A DNA stretch of 11,861 bases from Acidobacteriota bacterium (GTDB taxonomy: Bacteria; Acidobacteriota; Terriglobia; Terriglobales; Acidobacteriaceae). Positions within the stretch are counted from its first letter, which is position 1, and every line of letters begins with the position of its first letter. Under the pieces are notes generated by a model. The model was not told the DNA's origin, searched no databases, and worked only from the letters and a program-made list of their open reading frames with translations. This document shows positions 1 through 7,712 of this stretch, in pieces. Made by a program: the position numbers and the translations under genes. The stretch is from assembly GCA_021810735.1 (NCBI GenBank), contig JAJZIF010000071.1, positions 1 to 11,861 on the forward strand, written 5' to 3'.

Positions 1-1801
1 CCAACTTTTGAGCATCCGTCAAGTTTTTGCGGGCCAGGCTTTCAGCGTCTTCGAGTTTCTTGATGGCGACTTCCTGATCCTCGGCTTTGGTGATCAGACT
101 GGCCAGTGCGTCGATCTTTTGTTCGATTTCATCGGAGACAGGGATATTCCCTTCCGCGAAGGGGTGTTCAGTCGCGCCGCAAAGTGGACAGGGCTTGCCA
201 TCTTCCAGTTTTGCCCGATGATCTTCAAGCTCCGCAATTTTGGCTAGGAAGGCCATTTCACGCAGCAGGGTTTCCTTCTCAGTGCGGTATTCCCGCAACA
301 AGCGATCTCCCAGCAACTGGCTCAATACATCCTTGCCCTGCTGAAGCTGTTTTGAGGCGTCCTCAAGTTCCTGCTTCCGAATGCCGGATTGTTTCTGACA
401 GTCGTCGAGTGACTTTGTCGCCAGTTCCAGAGTCGTCGTGGCCGTTTCTTGAGCAGCCTCTTTTTGAACGATTTCATTTTGCTTGGAGAGCAGGCCGCTC
501 AACTGTTCTTCAACCCCAGCCAGACCGCTGATCAGCCATTCATCCTGTGCATGCTCCTTGAGGTAGTCGTCCACAATATCCAGCGTCTCATGAGCCATGG
601 ATCGTTTTTCCTGCTCTTCGAGCCGGACTTTATTGTCTGCATCAATCTTTGCCGCACCCTTCTTGCAGCCCTCATCACCTTCCGAAACAGCCTTTTTCTG
701 ATCGGCAAGCTTCTGATCCAGGGAGCGAGCCTTCTGCAATGTAGGCACGGCCGCTTTCAGCTCTTCTTTGGCAAGAGCGGTTTGTTGCTCAGCCAATTTC
801 AGCGCCTCGGCCTGTTCCTGGGCGGAGGATTCCAGTCCAGGAAGAGCCTCTTCCTCGGCTTTCAAGCCTGCACTGTCACCCGCCTGCTGTTTGCGGGTGG
901 CGGTGAGCGTTGCGTATGCGCCGTCCAGTGAGGCGGCACTCAAAGCCCGGCCCAGCTTTTCACGATCCGGTTTGAACGCCTCGATATCGCCCTGCAGCTT
1001 GCTCGCTTCATCGGCCAGGTTGACGATTTCCTTCTTCAGCCCATCGATTGTGGTGAGCCAGGTAATGGCCTTCCCGGTTTCAGTGGCCCTGGCGACAAAG
1101 TCTGTCTCTTCCTTCCGCTTTGTCTTGAGTGCCTGCCCAATCTCTTGTTCCTGCTCCGGCTCAAGAATCACGATGCCTGCCGTTTCAGCTAGAAGCAGGC
1201 TCAGTTTTTCCCTCTCTTCGCGCTGGCGCTCATGGACACGGATGGATATCTGGCTGTAGATCTCTGTGCCCGTTATCTGCTCCAGGATCGGAGCCCGATC
1301 ATCCGGTGCCGCCTGAAGAAACGCAGCGAAGCCTCCCTGGGCCAGCAACATGGAACGGGTGAAACGATCAAAGTCCATGCCGGTCGCCGACTCGATCTGG
1401 TCGGCTACACCTCTGATCTTGGATTCGAAGATCTCGCCGGAGTCGGCATTGGCAATTTCGTGTTTCGGGGCCTGGAGTTCACCATCCGGCTTCTTGCGTG
1501 CCCGGTGTTGGCTCCAGTGACAGCGGTAACGACCAGACTGGGTTTCGAAGGTCACCTCGGCAAAGCATTCGCCGGTCTGGCGGGACATGATTTCGTTTCC
1601 GCTCTTGGTGACTTTGTTCAAGCGAGGCGTCCGCCCATAAAGGGCGAGGCAAATAGCATCGAGGATCGTGGTCTTCCCCGCGCCGGTGGGGCCTGTGATG
1701 GCGAAGATGCCGTCAGACGCGAAGGCCGGGTGCATCAGGTCGATTTGCCATTCGCCGACCAGTGAGTTCAGATTCTTGAAGCGTACCTGCAGTATTCTCA
1801 T
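1..1801 (-). CDS. sbcC: SbcC, Rad50-family ATPase subunit of SbcCD, N-terminal 600 residues (3' end beyond window)
   Basis: An open frame of 600 codons starts at 1801 and runs off the left edge without a stop. The N-terminus (MRILQVRFKNLNSLVGEW) is typical of SbcC. Walker A is GPTGAGKTT (37-45) and the Q-loop is LLAQGGF (Gln155). From about 175 to 530 the sequence is a long, Glu/Lys/Ala/Gln-rich coiled coil, and at 538-541 it reaches the zinc hook CPLC (Cys538, Cys541, followed by GATEHP). The returning coiled coil then begins. The rest, including the signature motif, Walker B and H-loop, lies outside the window; family members are usually 1000-1250 residues, so about half is present. The start is supported by GAGAGG (1808-1813) six bases upstream and by the 11-base spacing from sbcD. 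SbcC supplies ATP-driven clamping and DNA-end tethering to SbcD. The reading frame shows no interruption. Confidence 0.94.
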   Translation of the reverse strand, partial: MRILQVRFKNLNSLVGEWQIDLMHPAFASDGIFAITGPTGAGKTTILDAICLALYGRTPRLNKVTKSGNEIMSRQTGECFAEVTFETQSGRYRCHWSQHRARKKPDGELQAPKHEIANADSGEIFESKIRGVADQIESATGMDFDRFTRSMLLAQGGFAAFLQAAPDDRAPILEQITGTEIYSQISIRVHERQREEREKLSLLLAETAGIVILEPEQEQEIGQALKTKRKEETDFVARATETGKAITWLTTIDGLKKEIVNLADEASKLQGDIEAFKPDREKLGRALSAASLDGAYATLTATRKQQAGDSAGLKAEEEALPGLESSAQEQAEALKLAEQQTALAKEELKAAVPTLQKARSLDQKLADQKKAVSEGDEGCKKGAAKIDADNKVRLEEQEKRSMAHETLDIVDDYLKEHAQDEWLISGLAGVEEQLSGLLSKQNEIVQKEAAQETATTTLELATKSLDDCQKQSGIRKQELEDASKQLQQGKDVLSQLLGDRLLREYRTEKETLLREMAFLAKIAELEDHRAKLEDGKPCPLCGATEHPFAEGNIPVSDEIEQKIDALASLITKAEDQEVAIKKLEDAESLARKNLTDAQKL

Positions 1802-1812
1802 CGACAGCCTCT

Positions 1813-3042
1813 CTATTCCGCCTGCGCATCGTCTTCATAGAGAGACGAGACCGTTTCCTGGTAGGCCCGAAGCAGTTCAGGCCGCTGGTCTTCAGGCACC
1901 TCATGAACGGCGAGGCATCGTTCGAACACCTCGTCCACGTTCAGATCGTCGAGTGTTTCCTCTTCATGGGTTTGTCCCAGCACGCGGTCGATGATGCGGT
2001 TGTTCTTTATCCGAAGAATTTCCATTTGGGTGCCGGAAATCGCTGCCTCTAAGCGCTCACGCAGGTCGCCAATGACCTCAATACCGTCGTAAATGACTTC
2101 GAGCCAGCCTTGGGAGTCCGTTGCCGACAATTCGAGGATGCGGTTTGAGATGCCGTCCCAGTCTCCCTTGATGCGCTCGAGCCTTTGAAACACCGGCACG
2201 TCGATCAGTTGTACGGATGCAGCTGTGCTGTGGAATTCAATCTGGCAAACGCTCTTCTGCTGTTTTGCCTCTCCAAACCCCATAGGCAGAGGAGAGCCGC
2301 TGTACCGTATGGTTTCGGAGCCGTTCACCTTTTGCGGGACGTGGAGGTGCCCCAGCGCCAGATAGTTGAAGCAGGCAGGAAAAATCCCGGCCGTCACATG
2401 AGCTAGGGAGCCGACATAGAGTTCGCGCACGCCATCACCATCGACGGTTTGTCCACCAGCGGTGAACAGATGCCCCGTGCCAACGATGGGAATATCGGCC
2501 CCGAGTTCCTCGCCCTTCTGTTCGGCCAAGGCGGCGACGGTGGCGTAATGAGTGCGGATGCCGGCAATCAATTTCCGCTCCTTGTCCTCGATGCTCTCCC
2601 CCGCTTCTGCCACGCGGATATCCCTGTCGCGGAGATAGGGCACGGCGCAGACAATCAATTCCGGAGCGTCCTGCTCATTACGGAGCACCAGCACTTCGTC
2701 TTCCGGGGAATCAGTGCTATTACCGACCACGTAGACATCTAGGGCTTTGAGCAGCTCCTTGGGAGCATTGAGAAAGGACGGAGAATCGTGGTTGCCCGCA
2801 ACGACGACAACATGCCGACAGGATGAGGCGGCCACCCGGCATAGGAAACGGTAATAGAGCTCCTGGGCACGATTGCTCGGAGCGCTGGTGTCAAAAACAT
2901 CACCCGCCACCAGCAGCGCGTCAATTCCATTCTGCTGAATCGTCTCAGCCAGCCAGATCAGAAAAGCTTCGAACTCCTCGTAGCGTTTTCTGCCGTAAAG
3001 AGTGCGGCCGATATGCCAATCGGATGTGTGGAGGATTTTCAT
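1813..3042 (-). CDS. sbcD: SbcD, Mre11-family exonuclease subunit of SbcCD
   Basis: This 409-residue protein is about the same length as E. coli SbcD (about 400). It has the full set of metallophosphoesterase motifs of Mre11/SbcD: SDWHIG (Asp8, His10), AGDVFD (Asp48), AGNHDS (Asn84, His85), GTGHLF (His191) and LGHLHVP (His232, His234). The N-terminal half is thus the two-metal nuclease. The C-terminal part (about 280-409) corresponds to the capping region that contacts SbcC. With SbcC the protein forms an ATP-dependent complex that degrades double-stranded ends and opens hairpins and protein-blocked ends. All catalytic positions appear intact. It overlaps the ATPase stop by one base and precedes sbcC by 11 bases, keeping the usual sbcD-sbcC order. 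Its location at the end of a BREX operon is unusual and suggests a defence role or a second copy. The gene could instead be the housekeeping copy with BREX inserted upstream. Confidence 0.94.
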   Translation of the reverse strand: MKILHTSDWHIGRTLYGRKRYEEFEAFLIWLAETIQQNGIDALLVAGDVFDTSAPSNRAQELYYRFLCRVAASSCRHVVVVAGNHDSPSFLNAPKELLKALDVYVVGNSTDSPEDEVLVLRNEQDAPELIVCAVPYLRDRDIRVAEAGESIEDKERKLIAGIRTHYATVAALAEQKGEELGADIPIVGTGHLFTAGGQTVDGDGVRELYVGSLAHVTAGIFPACFNYLALGHLHVPQKVNGSETIRYSGSPLPMGFGEAKQQKSVCQIEFHSTAASVQLIDVPVFQRLERIKGDWDGISNRILELSATDSQGWLEVIYDGIEVIGDLRERLEAAISGTQMEILRIKNNRIIDRVLGQTHEEETLDDLNVDEVFERCLAVHEVPEDQRPELLRAYQETVSSLYEDDAQAE

Positions 3043-5627
3043 TAAGCCTCCTGTGGAACTGGTGCTATCGGCCTATCTTTAAATTCTGTTTGCCACTGTT
3101 TTAATCCATTAAAATCTTTCTCCAACTCATCCGGTTCTGGAAGCATGACGGGTACCTCAGCTGGTTGGGAATGTTCATATCTCGAATACTTTGTCATCAG
3201 GTCATCAAAGTATTTGCAATCTGCTTCTGATATCTTAGCCAGATTGCTAATTTTCCCCATCGTATTTATTGCCCGCCTATACCGTTGGACAACATCTGAC
3301 ATGAGCTCGTACTCAACCATTCGTTCGAGAAGAATTCTGAATTCACTACAGATAGCCTTTGCTTCTGATTTGTAACCATCAAATCCACTTTCATTAAATA
3401 GTTTCTTCGCTTTTGGAAGCTCTATATTGATCAAGGTGTTGAGTGCCTGTAGTGGTTTTTGTGCTTGCAGAGGAGTGTTTCCTGGTTCACCAGTTCCCCA
3501 CGGTTCTTCACGGATGCATACTATTTCAGGCTTTATGCTAACCTTTTTGGCATAGTCCTGAACTGTCGCCAGAAGTGATAGACGATGGGTGAATATGACG
3601 ACTTGTCTCTCGGACGCAATGGCACAAAGACGTTGAACAACTGCTTCTTCAAAATTTTGATCAAGTGACGAAATTGGATCATCAAATACAAAAGGTGCAG
3701 GATAGGTCCTGCCAGTGACATCGGCAAGAAATGCCGCTATGGAAACGATCCGATTTTCTCCCTCGCTCAACACATCGGCGATGCCACTCTGAGAGGCACC
3801 TCGAAGCTGGAGCTTATGAAGGACGCGACCCTTGGAGACTTTAGATTTCACGAGATCAACCTTCACCCGAGATGCGCCGAGGGCTTTGAGCTCCGCGTTG
3901 AACCTTTGTACGAACGCATCCGTGATTAAGGCTTCTGCCAGCTCGCCTTTCTTTCTTGATAAACCTGTTGTATCAGCAGATTTTTTAGCCGCCTTGAGCT
4001 GATTCAGTAGCTTCAATCGAGTGACTTCTTCATCAATGGCGGCGCGGTGCTCCGCCAACCACTTCCTGGCCTGCAGGCTGTGTAGCGTTTTCTTGTTCTC
4101 CTCTCGATTGTCGCTTTTGGCGTCTTCGTCATATTTTGCCGCGAGTTCACCGAGGCTTTTCGACTGGGTGTTGGCTGCTTCAATCCATTTCGGTGAGAGC
4201 AGAGGATCAGGAATGGCCTCTTCGGAATCGATCCCAGGAAGCAGGTCTTTTCTGGCCTGCAATTGAGCAAAGAAATCCGTCACTTGGCTGGCGACTTCAT
4301 CCTGTGGAATGCCAGCTGCATCGATACGCGTCTTCAGCGTCTCCGATGTCGGTAGCGCCTCAATGGTTTGACTGGCGTTTTCGTATTTCTTGGCCGCATC
4401 CGTTGCGGCTTTCTGCATTTCGCCCTTCACGAAGTTTTCGAAGGAGATCAACCGCTCCTTGGCCTCCTGGGTCAAGGTCTGGTGACACAGGACACAACGG
4501 GAACCATCAGAAACATTCGGGTACTCAGCTTCTTTGTAGGCCGCCGATACGGAGTAGTTCCGGGCCGCCTCCCAAAGCTCTTTCCATACATCAGAGCCGA
4601 TGCCTTCCAACTCGCTGCCGGAGAACACCTTTTCCGCCGCCGTATCTGCCGCCGTCTTCTTGAGGATCGACTTCTTCTTGGCAGCAATGATTCGTCGGTA
4701 ATTCTCGTCCGATAATTGTTCCAGATACTTTTGGGCATCCTGGACCAGAGTGTCGATATGCTGTTTCTGCTTTCTCAGCTGCTTCGCTTTTTCTGCCGGT
4801 GCCTGTTCGGCAAGGCGCTGGTGCAGCGTTCGGATCTCGGTTTCGTCAGCGCTGCTAAATGTGCAATGCTTGTCGATGTCCTGGGTGGTGGACTTGGCGC
4901 TGATAGCTTCGTACCAGATGCCTTCAGGAGTTACCTTCTTGTCAGCCGGGATATTCGGCTTTTTGGACTGGTGCCGATTAGCATCGGCGTCCAATGCCGA
5001 TGCGACCTTTTCGCATGCGAGGATGAGCGAGCTGAAGAACGATAGAACCGGCGGCTCGTAGCTCACCTCGTCTTCGCTGCTGACAAACACCTTACCAAAC
5101 GAGGTGTCGAAAATATCAACGCTGTTGAGGTCATCGCAGATACCTTGTCCAGACCAGATATGGGTCTTCGGTACGCCGTCTTGCTCAAACGAAATGCAGG
5201 CTTTCTGTGCGGCAGAGTCGGGCTTATAGACATTGCGGTGGAGGGTACCCGTCTCTCGGGCTCCGCATACATGTTTAAGGAGTCTGACGTAACCGGATTT
5301 ACCTGACCCGTTGTTGCCATAAACAATCGTGATATTGCCCTTGCCAAACTCAAGTGGCTTTTTCGGAGCAAGGGCATTTACACCTTCGACATCACTGATT
5401 GAACACAAACGCAGGGAGCCTGCTGCGCCCTGGGAGAACGCCGTAGCAGGAAAGGAACAGGTCGTTTTGGGCAGCTTACCTTCGGCTTCCTGCTGGCATA
5501 GGGTTGCGAGCTCAGAGACATCTTTGTCGGTAAGCTCAGACTGCTGGAGTAGCCGAGTAGCCGCAATCTGGAGCCACTGGGGGCGCTCTGAAAACCATTC
5601 GGTCAGTGATGCCGATATCCCGCTCAT
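3042..5627 (-). CDS. ABC/SMC-type ATPase with zinc-hook-like motif, RloC/PrrC-like (AAA_13 type); possible RNase C-terminus
   Basis: This 861-residue protein has an ABC ATPase head split by a long helical insert. Walker A is GNNGSGKS (104-111), the signature motif is LSEGEN (620-625), Walker B is FVFDDPISSLD (646-656) and the H-loop is FTHR (His681). Residues about 260-560 are rich in charged heptad-like helices and contain CVLC (378-381), placed like the zinc hook of Rad50, SbcC and RloC. The region after the head (about 735-861) contains Arg764-x3-Glu768 and His819 (SRYEHS), which recalls the Arg-Glu-His triad of the PrrC/RloC anticodon nucleases. The spacing to the His is longer than in PrrC as I remember it, so nuclease activity is only a suggestion. 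No TOPRIM domain is visible, which argues against an OLD or Gabija-type nuclease. The gene is one base after brxL and joined to sbcD through TAATG. Its 3' 700 bases are much more AT-rich than its middle. Confidence 0.75.
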   Translation of the reverse strand: MSGISASLTEWFSERPQWLQIAATRLLQQSELTDKDVSELATLCQQEAEGKLPKTTCSFPATAFSQGAAGSLRLCSISDVEGVNALAPKKPLEFGKGNITIVYGNNGSGKSGYVRLLKHVCGARETGTLHRNVYKPDSAAQKACISFEQDGVPKTHIWSGQGICDDLNSVDIFDTSFGKVFVSSEDEVSYEPPVLSFFSSLILACEKVASALDADANRHQSKKPNIPADKKVTPEGIWYEAISAKSTTQDIDKHCTFSSADETEIRTLHQRLAEQAPAEKAKQLRKQKQHIDTLVQDAQKYLEQLSDENYRRIIAAKKKSILKKTAADTAAEKVFSGSELEGIGSDVWKELWEAARNYSVSAAYKEAEYPNVSDGSRCVLCHQTLTQEAKERLISFENFVKGEMQKAATDAAKKYENASQTIEALPTSETLKTRIDAAGIPQDEVASQVTDFFAQLQARKDLLPGIDSEEAIPDPLLSPKWIEAANTQSKSLGELAAKYDEDAKSDNREENKKTLHSLQARKWLAEHRAAIDEEVTRLKLLNQLKAAKKSADTTGLSRKKGELAEALITDAFVQRFNAELKALGASRVKVDLVKSKVSKGRVLHKLQLRGASQSGIADVLSEGENRIVSIAAFLADVTGRTYPAPFVFDDPISSLDQNFEEAVVQRLCAIASERQVVIFTHRLSLLATVQDYAKKVSIKPEIVCIREEPWGTGEPGNTPLQAQKPLQALNTLINIELPKAKKLFNESGFDGYKSEAKAICSEFRILLERMVEYELMSDVVQRYRRAINTMGKISNLAKISEADCKYFDDLMTKYSRYEHSQPAEVPVMLPEPDELEKDFNGLKQWQTEFKDRPIAPVPQEA
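3047..3052 (-). promoter_or_regulatory. Strong ribosome binding site of sbcD within the end of the ATPase gene
   Basis: A perfect AGGAGG on the minus strand lies four bases before the sbcD ATG. The ATPase stop and the sbcD start share one base (TAATG), a classic stop-restart arrangement. This decides the sbcD start at 3042. Confidence 0.8.
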
Positions 5628-5628
5628 A

Positions 5629-7698
5629 TTATTCCCCCTCAGCTTCCCGCTTGTGTTTAATGAACGTTACCTCGAACGCCTTGCATGGGCGGTATTGCTG
5701 CAGGCGATTGGCGAAGGTGAAGGGATCGTTCATCTCGTAGTGCTGGAAGATGTCGAGGCCGCGATCCAGGGAGATTTTCCAGCCGTGGTCGGTCACGATG
5801 TGGCGGGCGTGGATCGTGCCGGTACCGTCAAACTCCCAGGTGAAGTTCACGCCCAAGCTGCCTGCGGACTCCTTCATCTTCTCGAAGATGTCCTTCTGCT
5901 GTTCGCCTTTGAACTCGTCTTCCGTCGTCACCAGATGCACGGATACCTCCTCATCAGGGGCCTTGTGCTTGACCACGGTCTCCAAAAATTCCATGAAGTT
6001 GCGCACCTGGTAGAACAGGCGGATGTACGGATCGGTGACCGTGATCGCGGTCGCACCCTTGAGGTAGGGGCCGAGCAGCGTATCGAAGGAGAGGCCCTTC
6101 TGGTTCTCCTGGAATGTGAGGTGTTTTTCTTTGAGGACGGGCTCGGCCGGTGCTAGTGGTTCGGATGGGCTTTGGGGCGAGTCCGGTTGCGCAGCTTCCA
6201 AGATTTCCCTGTCTTCACCCTCGGCGATGGTCTTGTGGTAGTAGCCGGGGTATTCCTCCTCTTCGAGCGTGGTGACAGGCTTGGCCCGGCCATCACTGTC
6301 TTGATAGGTAAAGCGGACGTTGCCGTAGGTGGAGTCGATGCGCATTAGTTGGTCTTTGACGCGTTTGCGGCCTTCAATCGCGAACCGCAGCAGCTCCTCG
6401 ACCTCTTCCTTGGTCGCCTCACCATGCGGAAAAAGGATTTTCATCATGCCGGAGAACGTTTTGTTGATGCCATCGCGGTCCCGCGTCGAGATATCGGAGG
6501 AGAGGGAGAAGTGCTCCTTGTAGCGGTCCGAGTAATCGTGATTGCGCAGCGAGCGAAGGATCTCGGCCAGGTAGTCCACCACGAATCCATAACCGTTGGA
6601 GAACATCTCGCCCCGGATAATGTCGACCTCCCAGCCGGGGATGTAGAAATGGATGCGGTCCAGAAACGCGGAGTCGTAGAATTTGTTGGGCAGTTCGCAA
6701 AACAGGTCCGAGTGTTTGAGCATGTAGGGCACGGTGTGCTGGGTGTTGCCCACGAACACCATGGAGGCCTCCGCGCCCAGCGTCTCGACGCCTCGCGAGA
6801 AGGACTTGTTGGCCATGTAGTTCTTCATGATGTCGACCAGGGCCTTGTCGACGCGCTTTTGCTTTCCGGCAAACTCGTCGAAGGCAACGCAATCCCAGTA
6901 ACCGACTAGGCCGATCTTTCCGGAAGAATTATTCACGAACAGCTTGGGAACCGTAACCTCGCCGCCGGAGATCAGAATGCCGTGGGGCGAGAACTCCGAG
7001 TAGATATGCGACTTGCCGGTCCCCTTGGGGCCAAGTTCGATCAGGTTGTAGTTGCGCTCGCAAAACGGGATCAGTCGAACCAGTTGGGTCAGCTTGCTGC
7101 GCTTGCCGTACATCTCCGGGTTGAAGCCGATGCTTTGCACCAGCAGGTCGATCCATTCGTCGGTGGTGAATTGTTTGCGGGCCTCAACGTAGCCGTCGAA
7201 ATCGAAATGGGAGAGCTGGATCGGCTTTAGGGTCGACAAGATCCAGGGGCTGGCGCTTTTGTCTTCGGTGAACTCATATTCCAGATCCGCAATGCACCAC
7301 ACGCCGCCGACCAGAAGCTTGGGGTGCTTTTTCACCGTTCCGGAATCAACCAGAACCTCTTTTAGCCCTAAGTTGGAAAACTGCGCCTCGTAGACATCCT
7401 TCTTATCGTTCAGGTCAACGCTGATTTTGTCGATGACCTTGTAACGTCCCTTTTCCTTGATGTTCGAGCGGACCAATCCGGCTTCATTCCGATGCACGTA
7501 ATGCTTGGCAAGGATCTCCTTGACCGTCTCGATACCGGTCTGGATGGTCGGCTCATCACTGGTGGCACAATACTGTCCCAGCAGGTATTCCAGCACGTAG
7601 GAGGGAACGATGGCGTTACCCTTGACCGTCTTGACGAGATCCTTGCGGACAACAAGTCCCGGGAAGTGTGTGTTGATTTTCTGGTCAAGTTCGTTCAT
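5629..7698 (-). CDS. brxL: BrxL-type AAA+ protein with MITD1-like (MIT_C) C-terminal domain in place of a recognisable Lon protease domain
   Basis: This 689-residue protein has the N-terminal domain of BREX BrxL (about 1-190), then an AAA+ ATPase core: Walker A GPKGTGKS (223-230), Walker B CVAFDEF (270-276), and a sensor-like FVGNTQ (315-320). BrxL is the AAA+ component of type I BREX; studied members form ring or barrel assemblies on DNA and are needed for phage exclusion but not for methylation. After a Pro/Ala-rich linker (about 498-525) comes a domain at about 536-683 with TDPYIRLFYQVRNFMEF, HLVTTEDE, a TIHARHIVTDHGW stretch, SLDRGLDIFQ and YRPC. I recognise this as close to the C-terminal phospholipase-D-like domain (MIT_C) of human MITD1. 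I see no Lon-type GxSxG-like nucleophile or paired Lys. The start is supported by AGGACAGG 6 bases upstream. The gene sits 14 bases after pglZ and one base before the ATPase gene. Confidence 0.9.
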   Translation of the reverse strand: MNELDQKINTHFPGLVVRKDLVKTVKGNAIVPSYVLEYLLGQYCATSDEPTIQTGIETVKEILAKHYVHRNEAGLVRSNIKEKGRYKVIDKISVDLNDKKDVYEAQFSNLGLKEVLVDSGTVKKHPKLLVGGVWCIADLEYEFTEDKSASPWILSTLKPIQLSHFDFDGYVEARKQFTTDEWIDLLVQSIGFNPEMYGKRSKLTQLVRLIPFCERNYNLIELGPKGTGKSHIYSEFSPHGILISGGEVTVPKLFVNNSSGKIGLVGYWDCVAFDEFAGKQKRVDKALVDIMKNYMANKSFSRGVETLGAEASMVFVGNTQHTVPYMLKHSDLFCELPNKFYDSAFLDRIHFYIPGWEVDIIRGEMFSNGYGFVVDYLAEILRSLRNHDYSDRYKEHFSLSSDISTRDRDGINKTFSGMMKILFPHGEATKEEVEELLRFAIEGRKRVKDQLMRIDSTYGNVRFTYQDSDGRAKPVTTLEEEEYPGYYHKTIAEGEDREILEAAQPDSPQSPSEPLAPAEPVLKEKHLTFQENQKGLSFDTLLGPYLKGATAITVTDPYIRLFYQVRNFMEFLETVVKHKAPDEEVSVHLVTTEDEFKGEQQKDIFEKMKESAGSLGVNFTWEFDGTGTIHARHIVTDHGWKISLDRGLDIFQHYEMNDPFTFANRLQQYRPCKAFEVTFIKHKREAEGE
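5634..5640 (-). promoter_or_regulatory. Ribosome binding site of the 861-residue ATPase gene, inside the end of brxL
   Basis: GAGGGGG on the minus strand lies six bases before the ATG at 5627 and overlaps the last codons of brxL. It supports this start and links translation of the ATPase to that of brxL, with only one base between the brxL stop codon and the ATG. Confidence 0.7.
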
Positions 7699-7712
7699 CG
7701 GTAACCTGTCCT

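Noticed and set aside
3042..5627. Calling the ATPase an OLD-family or Gabija/retron-type nuclease
   Set aside because: No TOPRIM motif is visible after the ATPase head, and no reverse transcriptase or partner helicase gene is adjacent.
5629..6120. A Lon-type Ser-Lys protease site in BrxL, as the common name would suggest
   Set aside because: I find no GxSxG-like nucleophile with a downstream Lys. The residues fit the MIT_C pattern instead.
5329..6156. A plus-strand open frame of 275 codons crossing the brxL-ATPase junction
   Set aside because: It is antisense to two genes with clear motifs and has no recognisable domain; it is a shadow frame.
6419..6892. A minus-strand frame inside brxL that could suggest an internal gene or frameshift
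   Set aside because: It is Arg/Gly/Leu-rich out-of-frame translation of brxL. The main brxL frame is uninterrupted and carries the AAA+ motifs across this stretch.
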